Shown here: in pieces, positions 24,100-36,430 of the stretch
How the letters are laid out: every line of letters begins with the position of its first letter
Numbering within the stretch: the stretch's first letter is position 1
Origin: Prunus persica
Taxonomy: Eukaryota; Streptophyta; Magnoliopsida; Rosales; Rosaceae
Direction of reading: 5' to 3'
DNA length: 64,000 nt
NCBI RefSeq assembly: GCF_000346465.2
Contig: NC_034010.1
Span: forward strand, 7,697,103 to 7,761,102
Translations under genes and position numbers: made by a program
Notes under the pieces: generated by a model
Seen by the model: only the letters and a program-made list of their open reading frames with translations
The model's database searches: none
Told to the model about the DNA's origin: nothing

Positions 24100-24623
24100 C
24101 CTTAACCCAATGGGGCTTATGGGCTCATTGGCCCATGAGCTTGGGCTTGGAGTGCATGAGGTTGATATTAGCCTAATTTACATGGTGTTCACTCAAAGGA
24201 CTCCTAATATTTGAGAAGTTAGGATGTTTCGGTATCACCGAGATGCCTATCTAAATGGAGTCCTAGTCCGAGAAGGACTAGGTTGTTCCAGAGTCCTAGT
24301 TCGAGAAGGCCTAGGTTGTTTTGGAATTCCACTCTGAGAGGGACTAAGTCGTTTGGGGTGATATAAAAGGCTGAGGCCACCTTTCGTCAAATGTATGCAA
24401 TTCTAAGTACTAGAACCCATTGTGCAATTTTGCTCTCAAACACTTGACTGACTTAAGCATCGGAGGGTCCTCAGCCGACATCACACTGGTGTCACCCACA
24501 GAAGCTCTCTTGGTTTGTAGGTTCTGGAGGACGACTTGGTTAGTCACGCTGACCTAGTTCGGAAGAATTATCCGACCTCGATCTCGAAAAAGTCATCGTC
24601 TGTTGAACCAATTTTAGGCATCA
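24100..24623 (+). repeat. 5' LTR of Tat-type gypsy element 1 (left border uncertain)
   Basis: The sequence before the primer-binding site ends GGCATCA (24623), the same ending as the LTR at 38883. It carries a possible TATA box (GATATAAAAGGC, 24360) and the block CTTAAGCATCGGAGGGTCC that is also present, diverged, in the 38 kb LTR. Internally there are short tandem copies of a unit with CCTAGT-YCGAGAAGG-CTAGG at 24263-24325. I could not fix the left edge. Confidence 0.5.
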
Positions 24624-24629
24624 ATAGTT

Positions 24630-24647
24630 TGGCGCCGTCCGTGGGAA
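24630..24647 (+). other. Primer-binding site of Tat-type element 1
   Basis: TGGCGCCGTCCGTGGGAA lies six bases after the LTR end. It differs by one base from the TGGCGCCGTCTGTGGGAA that is usual in such elements. Confidence 0.6.
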
Positions 24648-24724
24648 TCAACTTCCAGCCCTGACTAATTTGTCACCCCTACTACGCCGAGGAAAGGAAG
24701 GAAGAAATCCAATTGCCTAACTAA

Positions 24725-26590
24725 CATTGAAACCTACCTGAAAGAGATGAGGAAAGACATTAACGAACTCCACGATCAGAACAAGGAGGTCATGGAGGAA
24801 GCTGAGAAGACCCATACAAGAAGAGAACGAAGGCTAGAAGAGTCGTGTTAGGAATATGGAGATCGTCAACGCAGTGGTCTAGTGGACCCCAATGCCGAGG
24901 CGAACTTCAACTTGAGGGACATGACGATGAAGAGGGTGAGAGCCATCCCTGATCTCATAATGGAAAGAATCGTGGGAAGTTGCAAACTTTTGAGCCTAGC
25001 CTTCACGACTTATTCTTTGGTTTCTCTCGCATGCCAGCCGAAAGCTAGAATAAGTACAGTAGCGAAGCTTAAGATTAGATGACTAATTAGATGACTAGTT
25101 TGTTTAACTCATGCTCTACGACTAAATCTCATATATGAAATAATATAATTCAACAGAAAGCTGCCTTTACTTGACTTCAAGTACTATAAGAGAAGGAAGA
25201 ATAGATGGAAGTTAGAGAGTAGCTGCCTAGATACAAACTAAAAAGTCTGGATTTGGCTAAAATATCTTGGCCTAAGAGATTTGCTTGAGGAAAAGAAAGC
25301 TCAATATATACAACCTCGTAATAGTGATCATGAGGTCAATCATGATCGGGAAGTTGATCAGTCCAAAGTCTGCCCTAATGGAGACGTGCATACCGAAGAA
25401 AGTAGAATTTTGGAAGCCATGAAGCGGATACAAGATGAGATGGATCGAAAGCTAGAAGTCCGCCTAACAGCCCTCGAGCGTGAGCGAGGTCTAGGACCTC
25501 TCGACGTGGCCATGACAACTGGCACCCTACTATTCACTTGAGACGTCCTTGAATTCAAGCTCCCAAAGTATTTCAAACAGCTAAGAATGCGACTCTATGA
25601 TGGGATCACTGACCAGGTGGACTTTTTGAAAAACTTATGTTACTTGGTGTATGTGAAAGATGTCGGAGATGCCATGAAATGTTGAGCTTTTCCTCTGCTC
25701 TTAGAAGGATCAGCTAAGGATTGGTTCAAGTCCTTAAAGCCTAACTTCATCAGCTCATTTGACTTGCTCAAATAGAGCTACGTGAACCAATTTCTATTTG
25801 CCTCAAAGAAGAGGCACCTACCCAAGTACCTCATCAGCATCATATAGGGCCCTAAGAAAAAGTTGCGAGACTACATCAACTGCTTCAATCGAGAAGTAAT
25901 TAGCATCCCTAATTGATCTAAAGATACGGCCTATATTGCCCTTCTAGCTGGGTTCCGAAGAGGACCTTTTTTGCTCCATGTCAACAAGTTTCCACCTAAG
26001 AGTTATGAGGACCTGGTGTCTGAGGCGTATCATCATGCCATCACTGAGAAGATGACATATGACACACCAGAAGGGAAAGATTAAGAAAAGAATATTTGAA
26101 AATTCTAGGCGAGGTAGGAGAGACCGAGATCAAACACAAAATCCATTTCGACCGCGGTATGACAACTACACCTCGTTGAATAGTAATCGAGAGGAGGTCT
26201 TCTTCCACATCCAAACTGAGTTGCCAAAACCTCGAACTTTGAGGTTTTCCAAAGGGTGAAATGATCTAAATCGATATTGCAGATATGACTGCGAGAACGG
26301 TCATACAACGAATCAATGTTACGAACTCCATTATGTGATTGAAGCACTAATTGGGCGAGGTCATTTAAACCGATTTGTAGGTGAAAAGAAGCAAGCAGGG
26401 CAACATGACAACACACCAGACAAGCAACCATATGCTTTGAAAGACATCAATGTTATCTCATGTGGAGCAACCCTAGCTGGGGACTCCAATAAAGCACGAA
26501 AAGAATATGCACGACGTACCCAAGTTAGACTCATGGTACTCTTGATTGGTTTAAGCTACCGTACTCCAAAGTCACCCAAGCTCGGGTATT
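24725..26590 (+). pseudogene. Gag of Tat-type element 1 (multiple stops)
   Basis: In one main frame the sequence reads through LEFKLPKYFKQLRMRLYDGI, then AFPLLLEGSAKDWFKSLKP and KKRHLPKYLISI, then AGFRRGPFLLHVNKFPP. These are the usual blocks of a plant retrotransposon gag, with in-frame stops at 25539, 25683, 25772, 25845 and 25914. Near 26280 there is a cysteine/histidine block (CENGHTTNQCYEL) resembling a zinc-binding segment, then LIGRGHLNRFV. In retrotransposons, Gag forms the particle that packages the RNA. Non-functional here. Confidence 0.75.
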
Positions 26591-26595
26591 CAGCG
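26591..26595. repeat. Target-site duplication CAGCG (left)
   Basis: CAGCG directly before the LTR that starts TGTTATGAAA. The identical 5-mer lies at 33629-33633 after the other LTR. Confidence 0.85.
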
Positions 26596-27277
26596 TGTTA
26601 TGAAAAATAATAGTTTTCCTCTTTCCGTAAAGCCAAATACAAAACATTTATATCATAAATAACATATAAACAAATTGGAAAGCTTTGAAGGTATAATAAA
26701 ATTGAAGAAAATAAAATAATAGGTAAGTAAAGGAAAATAAATAATAAGTAAGAAGGTGAGTTTGGTACGGTGAAGCATGTCAAAGACGCTGTCCTAAAGC
26801 CTTTATAGCCTCCCTACGTGTAGGTACTGACGGTCTACAAGACTCCAAGATACGACCCCTTGTACACAAACTCAAGATCCGCTATGAGCACGTTTACAGA
26901 CAGATATAGGTATCCAAGTCACATAACCATTGCCCAAAATAATAATAATAAAGTAGAGAATATATATGTTAAAGTAGAAAATGAGAGAATTAGAATGTGT
27001 ATGTGATATTCTGATAGTGTATTGTATATATCGTGTGTTTTTGTGTGTTTTTGTGTGTATCAAATGTGAATGAGGAGTGGCCTTTTATAGGCATCCAAAA
27101 ACATGTAACCTTCACCAACCATAAAAGTTCACCAACTAAAAAATTAAGGCTTTCACCAACCAGAAATAAAATCTGAATATTAAATATATATAACCCCCAG
27201 AATAAATAAAATAAAACCGCCAAAATAATTAAATAAATAAAACGGTTAAATTTTTAAAACCTTTTAAAATTCCAATA
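26596..27277 (-). repeat. 3' LTR of the nested non-coding element
   Basis: 682 bp, starting TGTTATGAAAAATAATAG and ending TTCCAATA (expected TTCCAACA, so one substitution). The few visible differences from 32958-33628 include an extra TTTTTGTGTG copy near 27050, suggesting a fairly recent insertion. Confidence 0.85.
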
Positions 27278-29305
27278 ATCCCCCACAAGGTTTTCAAAAT
27301 TTTACCGTGACAAAAAATATTTAAAAATATATAATATATATGGGCAATATAATATGATGTAATAGGTATAGGTGCCTTCCGGGCTTGAACCTTCACTTAG
27401 TGATGATAGTCTCCATTTGAGGAACCTAAGTGTACACAGTATTGAACTTGGCACCTTTGACCAAACTTCAACATATCCCACACATAGTATTAGTTGAGAC
27501 TTGGATGCGGGGTAGCGCTATTTATGGTCATGCGCTAATCTTGATTCTCATAAGAGTTACTAGAGAATAGCCCAATTCTCATAGTCGCGGCCTCACGACG
27601 TCTCTCACTTAGGTGAGTTCTCCAAGAGTACATGTGACCTGCACCCTGCGGGAGTTTGCCCGCCTTGAAACTCATTCAGGGATAAATCCCTTCCTAACGT
27701 CACATAAAATAGCACTTTTGCCTTAGGGATGAGCAGAAGAATATCTCAAGGATATCTCCATAGTATTATGAGTGCTATATGAGTCACGCAGTATGGATTG
27801 TTTCTACCACATTGAACTTCCTTCATGGGATCTCCAATCACAGAAGTTGGGTTACCTCCCTAGGTGACTCCCTTATGGGCTTAAGCACATCCCCCTCCAT
27901 ATTTTGCATTAATAGCCTCCTCCACGAGGTATGCATATCAAAACTAGCCTTCACAAGGCATATATAATGTAGGTCATGTCTTTGTTCTCCATTTTAGCGC
28001 GCTTTAAACCTGCATGTTATTAAAATATTTCCTACACAATCTTGCACACAAATAATTAATGGATTTTACCTCAGTATAATTGGAAATTAAATGCGCATTG
28101 GTATACAGTTAAGTATAATGGAAATACATCATACATTAAATCTTCTGATCAAGAGTACCTCTCAAGTCCATGAAACTTTGAGTACACCTGCTACCACTTA
28201 TGAACAACAATATAACAATTAATTCATTAAATAAATTTAACTATAAATACTGAGTATTTCAGGATACCCTTACTCCCTTTTGTGCACTCCAAATGGCTGA
28301 AATCATGATCACATATCCAAGTTGAAATTGTATCTTGTCGATTCTCAATATGAACCTATAAGACAATAAGAAGTCTCTACAAAAAAATTTATGCCAAAAT
28401 CATCATTAGTTGCAAATATTTTCATATCAAATTGAAGATAAATTAGTCTCATAATAAACTTGCATAATGAAACAAATTTCATACAGACACAGTATGTTTG
28501 CCAATAAAATATAAAAAGTATTATGTCACTAAATGAATCTTTCCCATGAGAGCATAAAGAAATTGAAAACACACAAAAATATGGGAAAGAGAGAAGGAAA
28601 GCCTACATAAATGAATCTAATATTTTCAGCATAAAAGCAAAACTGCATAATGTTAACAAATAAATTACAGCATTAAATTTCCCATTTAAGAAAATTCAAC
28701 TTCCACAAATTGGTCCACATGTTTTAAATTTTTTTAATAATTATCAAAACGCAAATAACGTAAGCGTTGAGCGTTAATTAAAATAGAATAAATCTGAATA
28801 AAGGAGATATGAAAACTTATATAATAAATGTACAAAATAACTTCACTTTTAAAGAGGTAATCAAATCACTCAAAAAGTGGAATATTAAATTAAAAAAAAT
28901 AAGTATTGATATTAATTTTGTATTTGAAATACCCACAAAAATTCCAAGAAATACCCACAAAAATTCCAACAAATACCCACATAGTTAAGGAAAAACTCAA
29001 CCCCCACAAATTAAGGATACTCTCAAAAAATATGAAGTCTGTACCAAAATTTTATTTATTTTTAAATTCATAAGATATGCTAACTCACAATCATCTTGAT
29101 AGTCATTGTAAATATAACAAAACCATCAAAAGCCTCAAAAGAAAAAAATGCCTCAAAAATTTAGGGTTTGAAAGCCTTACACCAAAACTCAAAATAAATG
29201 CCACTTACAGTGATATAATTTATTATTGCATTTCAGTTTTCTCAGGAGGATTCCACAATGTACACTTCATGGCAATTAACTCAATGTGGCAGCTGTCAAG
29301 ACTTT

Positions 29306-31474
29306 ATAATTGTAACACCCCGACCCCAAATTTAACCCTTATTTAATTATTTAATTATTTAAGGGTATTTTAGTCATATTTTTAACCGGATAGAGTTTGG
29401 GACCGCGACTTGTATTTTTGGATAGGTCGTACTGAGACGAGTTCATAGACACGTAGTGGGCTCGAATCGGAGTTGTAACGAGAGAGATATGGTCAAAAGA
29501 AACCCAGTGGCACAATCGTAAATATTTTGAAATGAGATTTTTTTTATAAAAACTCAGATTTCTCTCTCTCTCTCTCTCTCTCCCGCGACTTCTCTCTCTC
29601 TCCTGTCGGCCTCTCCTCTCTCTCTCTCTTCGTAACTCCGGCCACCGGCCGCGGCTGCGGACGGGGCCGGTGTCAAAAGAACCGGCTCGACCTCGGCGTC
29701 ACGACCCAGCCCATCCCCGCCATCGGCCGCCGCTCCGGCCGCTGGAAAATGGCAATTTTCGCCCGGATGTCGCCGGAACTTCAACGCCGTCGATCTCCCT
29801 CCTCCGGCCACCATTTCCGTCGACCCAGGTATGGACCTTGAACCTCTCGAGCTGTTCTAGCTGCCTGTTGGTTGGGTTTTGATCGATTCGATCTCTAGAT
29901 CACTCGATTTTCGAATTGAAAATCGGCCGAAACTTCGGCCGCCGTGATCGGCCATTTCCGGCCACTTTTTGGGGTAGGTCCAAGAACAAAAGTGGCTCCA
30001 AATAGGGTGTTATACCTAGGGTAGGAGTTTGGAGCTGTGGTTTTGAGATTTTTCGGCGAAGCGTTATCGCTTTGGGCACCCACGCGCTGCCGGAGCGTGC
30101 GGCGGCGCGTGGGCACTGTAGAAAAATAGCACTGTGTTCTGATGAGATCCTTAGGTTGTCACGAGTGTGTAGGATTTCGTGGATCTCAATTCGGACGTCA
30201 TTTGACTATCGAACGGATAATCGCATAGTATGCGTTATCCAGGTTCGATAGGTTGGGACCGTCGGATGGTCCCAAATTTAATATATGTTAATCTAGGTAA
30301 TTCTAGGATCGTGTAGGAATTCACGGATCGTGAATCGGAGCCCCGGATGTTCCGAATAATAATTTTAAGTTTATATTTTATATTAACCGTCGGATCGTGC
30401 GATCGTGAAAAATCCGACCGTCCGATCTGAACCAAACTCGCAGGACAAGTGGCCTATACCTGGTAGAACCCATAGAGACTTTCGGATCGGAAATTGGAGG
30501 TCGTGGGTTCTGCAGGTCCGTTTGACCAGGGTTAGAGTAGTTTGACCCTTGGTTGACCGTGAGTCTCCCGGAGTAATCTCACCTTTCTGGGGGGATTATC
30601 GGGTGCTAGATGATTGTGGAGGGTTACACAATTTTAGAATTAATTTATATAACTATAATTATATATGGTTGTACAAGGGTACAACAGAGTCTAGAAGGTC
30701 AGTTTGGAGTGCTATACGCACTACTTTAGGTACCTCCTCAGATGTTGGATCCACTACAAGTACCACTAAGTGAAAGTTAGGTCCCACGTGGCGTAGGTTA
30801 TCCGGCGTTGGGACAGGCCCCATACGTGGCGTTGGTTGTACCGGCGTATGGGGAGATTATTTGAAATACAGAGAAATGAAATAAGGTATCGCCCAAATAT
30901 GGAATTGGGTTTTAGGGAAGAACTACGTGTGGCTTGATCCCTCAAGGAGGGTACGTAAGCAGCCTAAGGTTATTAGGTGCAGCCGCAGACTAAATATTAG
31001 ACACGTTGTTTTAGAGAGATTGATTCGGACCTTGTTGTTGGTCCTGAAATTTAGGTGAAAATGTGATTGTGTTAGGAGGCTAAAACCTCATATATTGAAA
31101 TGTGAAGGGTTAAGTGATGCGTGTTGAAATTTAATAGTCATAATTTATATTTGAATTTAGTGTTTGCCTTGTTTGAGGCATGAATTGTTTTATTAGCGTG
31201 TTTGGTAGTTTGTTGAGAATTATTGGAAGGCCGAACGCCATTTATGTGAATTTGCATGAGATTATATTGTGCATGCTGCCCGTTGGTGATATTAAATGCG
31301 TTTTTATGCAGTTTGAAATTTTGGGAAATGTCCAATTTATAGGGGAGATTCTGCCGAAATTTCGGCAGAAAGTCTCGGTTTTTAGTAAGTAGGCCTGGCA
31401 TCGGGGTGATGTCAAGAATTTCAAAGGGTTCGCCTCGGGTTTTAAGAAAATTCGAGGCGGGTCCTTTCAATAAT
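29306..31474 (+). mobile_element. Solo LTR (2159 bp) with target duplication ATAAT
   Basis: Element 29311-31469 starts TGTAACACCCCGACCCC and ends GGGTCCTTTCA, i.e. TG...CA. It is flanked by ATAAT on both sides (29306-29310 and 31470-31474). It contains a CT microsatellite at 29561-29582, a GC-rich segment (29580-29830) with many GCCGG/CCGGC motifs, and then AT-rich sequence with CCGTCGGAT blocks. No interior or second LTR is present, so it is a solo LTR left by LTR-LTR recombination. It is related to the 51842-54678 LTR: shared blocks include GTAGACACGTAGTGGGCTC, and GGGGAGA-TCTGCCGA-TTT-GGCAGAA near the end. Confidence 0.8.
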
Positions 31475-32957
31475 CAAAAGAACATTAAATTAACTCAAGA
31501 AGCTAATATGAAGGATTGCACAATCGAAATATATAGGCGTTGGCAACTTTAAAAGGAATCCAAGGCATTAAAACAAAGATGTAATTAAATTGCATAAATA
31601 TTCAGAACATTAAAGGCAATAATCACCTAACAATATCAACAGTTTTACTGCCAAAATAAAAGCTCTAAATGTCATGAAATTGACATTAAAGTTTTGAAAC
31701 TAAAGCTGCATAAATTAAAAGTAAATAAAATCTCGTAATTGAATGTGAAATGCACAAGCTTCCAAAAGAAGTTAAGAGCAATTAACTAATTCTGGAATCA
31801 AAAGAAGCTAACGTCCAAAGTGTTAAAGTGATGCATTTATACTACCCAAAAAATACTGTAGGTTTTTCTCCCAAATTCAAAGCGATCACAGCCATCAAAA
31901 TTAAACTACAAAAGAACGGTTTGTACTTTTTCCATTTTTTTCTTTCAAGGATTTGAAATTAAAGTAAATATTATACTACACATATTTGCGAAGATGCAAC
32001 AATTGAGTATTCAAATCTTATTTGTCTTCATAAAAAGTAAACTTAATTGTATGCTGAAAGATAATGCTTTATTCCTTCATAATGCATTAAACCACATAAA
32101 GATGGTGTATAAAAAACCAACATTAAAGCTTTATAATTGCTTCTCACCTTTTTGGCAATTGAGAACAATAAAACTTTTTTAAAAAACGATTATAAAGGAC
32201 CATTATATAAAGGAAGATTGATGGCAACCAAAATGAATGAAGGCAAATGTAAAAAGGCCCAACACAATAAAATCAAATATATGTACTTGTTCTAAATATA
32301 TATATATATATATATATATATACTTGCTTTGAACTTTCAATTAAAAGGAAAAATAGACTAAAGATTTTGAAACACTTCAACGTTTCGGTTTTAAACACTT
32401 CAACCATTCAATATTGGATGTTTCAACGTAAATTGATTAATAAGTAATAATAAAGTAATCCGTTCGAAACAATACAAGCTATTTAAAACAAACAGTAGCT
32501 TAGAAAAACATAGCTCACTTCAATATATATATATATATTTTCATTATTTCAATGGTCATTAATTAGCTTTTGAATGCTATTAACATTTTTAAGATTCTGA
32601 AATGTATTTTAAAAACAATTGTGCTGTAGAAAACGGACACACCACATAAAATAATAATACGTTAAGCTATAATAATAATACCACATAAATTAGGCTGTAG
32701 GTTTTTATTTTCAAACACTAGCAGTAATTTCTCAAACGTTAGCAACAAAATTATAAAATATAAATGTACCAACAATATTTAAAGCAATTGAAATTGAATA
32801 GACAACATGAAAGCTTTAAACTGCATCTACCCAAAATAAATCATAATTTTCATTTTAAAAATCCAATACAAATGCAAAAGCTTCAGTCAAAGTGTTAAAA
32901 GATATTAAAGCTAGGAATATGGGAAGAAAACAACTTTAACTTACAAAGGCTTTAGAT

Positions 32958-33628
32958 TGTTATAAAAAAATAATAGTTTTCCTCTTTCCGTAAAGCCAAA
33001 TACAAAACATTTATATCATAAATAACATATAAACAAATTGGAAAGCTTTGAAGGTATAATAAAATTGAAGAAAATAAAATAATAGGTAAGTAAAGGAAAA
33101 TAAATAATAAGTAAGAAGGTGAGTTTGGTACGGTGAAGCACGTCAAAAACGCTGTCCTAAAGCCTTTGTAGCCTCCCTACGTGCAGGTACTGACGGTCTA
33201 CAAGACTTCAAGATACGACCCCTTGTACACAAACTCAAGATCCGCTATGAGCACGTTCACAGACAGATATAGGTATCCAAGTCACATAACCATTGCCCAA
33301 AATAATAATAATAAAGTAGAGAATATATGTAAAAGTAGAAAATGAGAGAATTAGAATGTGTATGTGATATTCTGATAGTGTATTGTATATATCGTGTGTT
33401 TTTGTGTGTATCAAATGTGAATGAGGAGTGACCTTTTATAGGCATTCAAAAACATGTAACCTTCACCAACCATAAAAGTTCACCAACCAAAAAATTAAGG
33501 CTTTCACCAACCAGAAATAAAACCTAAATATTAAATATATATAACCCCCACAATAAATAAAATAAAACCGCTAAAATAATTAAATAAATAAAACGGTTAA
33601 ATTTTTAAAACCTTTTAAAATTCCAACA
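32958..33628 (-). repeat. 5' LTR of the nested non-coding element
   Basis: 671 bp direct repeat of 26596-27277. On the minus strand it begins TGTTGGAATTTTAAAAGG and ends TTTTTTATAACA, followed by the element's interior. The flanking CAGCG is at 33629-33633. Confidence 0.85.
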
Positions 33629-33633
33629 CAGCG

Positions 33634-34120
33634 ATCACATTTAACCAGGAGGAGGAGGAAAGAGGTGTAGTTCACCCACATGATAACCAATTTATTATCC
33701 AAGCTGAGATCGCAAATTGTTGCGTGAAACGGGTCTTCATTGACACAGGAAGGTCGGTCAGTATCATTTTTACATTGGCTTTCGGACAGATGGAGACATC
33801 ACAAGAAGAGATCAAGCTAGTGGTTACTCCCTTGCTCAAATTCACTAAGGACAACATCAACTCCATTGGAAGCGCCACACTACTTCTGTCACTTGGAACG
33901 GCACCCTAACGAACAACGGTGTACACAACTTTTCTAATAGTTGAATGCCCTTTTGCTTATAATGTTATTTTAGGTCGGCCAGCTTTATGCTTTCTCTAAG
34001 CCTCATTACCACTCACATGCTCTTGATGAAGTTCCCAACCAAAGTTGGTGTGGGATATGTGAAGGGTGATTAAAAAAAAAAAAACTATAGAGTGCTATGC
34101 TATGGCATCCAAGTAAAAAG
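33634..34120 (+). pseudogene. Protease region of Tat-type element 1
   Basis: Reads HPHDNQFIIQAEIANCCVKR, then FIDTGRSVSIIF, where DTG is the aspartic protease motif, and later a frame with FLIVECPFAYNVILGRPAL, typical of retroviral-type proteases. An in-frame stop at 33907 (LGTAP*) and further stops at 33997-34020 break it. This is the direct continuation of the gag frame before the 7.0 kb insertion. Confidence 0.75.
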
Positions 34121-34139
34121 GGAAGGAAAATATGGAGAT

Positions 34140-36430
34140 GTACGCCATCAAACGAGGTGGAATAGACCGTGCGGTCGAGCTCGACACACAAGAAAGTGCA
34201 AGTAAAAAACAAGCAATGCCAAGATGGGACTTAAAGAAGATGCAAATCAATGATAATCACCCAGATCGGATATTCAAGATTGGCGCCCAATTACCACCTC
34301 AGATTCGTAATAGCATGACAAACTTCCTATGTGAGAATGGTGAGGTCTTTGCGTAGTCGTATGAAGATATGCGGGGAATAGATCTTGAGATCATATTGCA
34401 CCGTCTAAGTATAGATCCCGCCTTCAAGCCAGTATGCTAGAAACATCGAGCTTAAGATGTTGAACGGTACACTGCCATGAAATCAGAAGTGGACAAGCTC
34501 ACGAAGATTGGTTTCATTCGTGAGGTCAACTATCCAAATTTGTTGGCCAACATGGTCATGGTGAGGAAGACACTTGTAAAATGGCGAATGTGCATTGACT
34601 TCACTAACTTGAAGAAGGCGTGTCCTAAAGATAGCTTCATGTTACCCCGTATTGATCATCTCATCAATTCAACCGCGGGCCACGAGCTCCTCAATTTCAT
34701 AGATGCATACTCAGGGTACAACCAGATTTTGAGGTACCCACCAGATCAGGAGCACACCTCGTTCATCACAGACTGAGGTCTTCATTGTTACAAGGTCATG
34801 CCATTCAGGCTCAAGAATGCAAGTGCGACATACCAGCAACTTGTCAATTAGATATTTGCCGACCAGATTGAGAAGAATATGAAGGTCTATGTCGGTGACA
34901 TGCTAGTCAAGAGTGTCATGGTTGATCATCACATTCAAGACCTAGTTGAAAATTTCAAGGTATTTAAGAGGTATAAGATGAGGCTTAATCCAGCCAAGTA
35001 ATCCTTCGGGGTCAGTTCGGGAAAATTCCTAGGGTTCATGGTCAACTAGCGTGGCATCGAGCCGAAGTCAAAAAAGATCCAAGCTCTACTTAACATGAAG
35101 TCGCCTAGGACCTTGAAAAAAGTGCAAAGCCTAACAGGCCATATGGCAGCACTAAATCGATTCATATCCCAAGCTACAGACCATTGTCAACCATTCTTCC
35201 AAGCAATAAAGGGGAAGATGAAACTCATTGATTGGACCCCTGAGTGTGAGCGTGCTTTTCAAGAGTTGAAAGAGTACATGGGAAAACCCCCTCTTTTGTC
35301 CAAGCTTGAATATGGTGAAGGTATGTTGTTATACCTATCTGTGTCTTCCACGGTGTTAAGCTCGGTGCTCATCAGAGAGGTAAGCAAGGTTCAACACCCC
35401 ATGTAATATGTAAGCTGAGTTTTCCAAGATGCCGAAATGAGATACCCTGAGATCCAGAAGTTGTCCCTCGCCCTTGTTATTTCAGCTCAAAAGTTGAGAC
35501 CTTACTTCCAGTCTTATACCATCATTGTGCTAAGCAACCACCCATTGAGGCAAGTCTTGCAAAAACCCAAGACCTCAGGTCGGCTCATCAAATGGTCAAT
35601 TGAACTTAGTGAATTTTGATAGCATATACTGCTCACGAGAAGCAATCAAGGCTCAAGTTGTGTCTTATTTTCTTTCTGGGTTCACCGATGTAAAGCCACC
35701 ACCATTGCTGATTGATTAGCCTAAAGTGAGCACGGAGAAGAAGATACGACCTTACCTTCCATTTTGGATTCTACATGTTGATGGTGCATCAATCAACAAG
35801 GAAGTGGGGTGGGGTTAGTATTAACCTCACTTGAAGACCATGACCCATTATGCCTTACGGTTTGGGTTCAAGGCCTCGAATAATGAAGCTAAGTATGAAG
35901 CACTCCTTGTAGGACTACGCCTACCCTCTAAGCTCGGGGTTAAACAACTATGCATTTTCAGGGACTCCCAATTGGTGGTAAACCATGTCACTGAATAATT
36001 CCAAGTTTGAGATGGAAGCATGAGTGCCTACCTAGCCAAGGTCATTAAGTTGTTGGATGATTTTATTGGTTATGAAATCATTCAAATTCTCTGGATTAAT
36101 AATATGAAGGCTGACGTCCTTGCTCAATTGGTGTATTCTTTTGATATTTGACCTTGGAAGATCTATCCCGGTGGAATTCTTAGAGAAACCTAGCATAGAG
36201 GAAGATTCTGTGGAAGTTTTCCCTATTGGTTCCGAGCCAACTTGGATGGATCTAATAGGTGATTATCTAGCTTATGGAGTCCTACCTGAAGACAAAGTAG
36301 AAGCTCAGCATGTACGGTGTAGGTCATCCGGATATTTGATCATCAACAAGAAGTTGTATAAAAGAGGTTTTTCTTCACCATACCGATGATGCCTGGCACC
36401 AAATGAAGCTAATTACATGCTTCGTAAATG
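34140..36430 (+). pseudogene. RT, RNase H and start of integrase of Tat-type element 1
   Basis: RT blocks are visible: SEVDKLTKIGFIREVNYPN (34480), RMCIDFTNLKKACPKDS (34588), IDAYSGYNQI (34700) and KVMPFRLKNASATYQQLVN (34790). The catalytic YVDD box is altered to YVGD (34893), which would inactivate polymerase. RNase H follows as KKVQSLTGHMAALNRFIS and then LPFWILHVDGAS (35757), KASNNEAKYEALLVGLRL and FRDSQLVVNHVTE. In-frame stops occur at about 34774, 34849, 35000, 35047 and 35403. An integrase-like start (CLAPNEANYMLRKC, 36390) ends abruptly near 36430. Confidence 0.8.

Larger units (their letters stand above)
26596..33628 (-). mobile_element. Non-coding Ty1/copia-like LTR element nested in Tat element 1
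   Basis: LTRs at 26596-27277 and 32958-33628 are direct repeats that begin TGTTAT and end AATTCCAACA/ATA on the + strand. A perfect 5 bp duplication (CAGCG) flanks the element. A purine tract on the minus strand (CCTTGTGGGGGAT, next to the left LTR) makes the sense strand minus. The interior (27278-32957) is AT-rich and has no recognisable gag, protease, integrase or RT on either strand. It is therefore a large non-autonomous element that would need proteins from another copia family. Its interior is in turn split by the solo LTR at 29311-31469. Confidence 0.85.
24630..36430 (+). mobile_element. Ty3/gypsy (Tat-type) retrotransposon 1, decayed, split by a nested element
   Basis: The + strand shows, in order: primer-binding site; gag (24725-26590); then, after a 7.0 kb insertion (26596-33628), protease (about 33640-34000), reverse transcriptase (34477-35000), RT connection and RNase H (to 35620), a second RNase H-like domain (35760-36120) and the very start of integrase (36390-36430), where similarity stops. 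A second RNase H before integrase is the hallmark of Tat-lineage gypsy elements. The frames carry many stops. The 5 bp CAGCG duplication flanking the insert shows the two halves were once contiguous. Confidence 0.8.

Noticed and set aside
29554..29882. Pro/Arg-rich frames on both strands
   Set aside because: Arise from the GC-rich part of the solo LTR and its CT tract.
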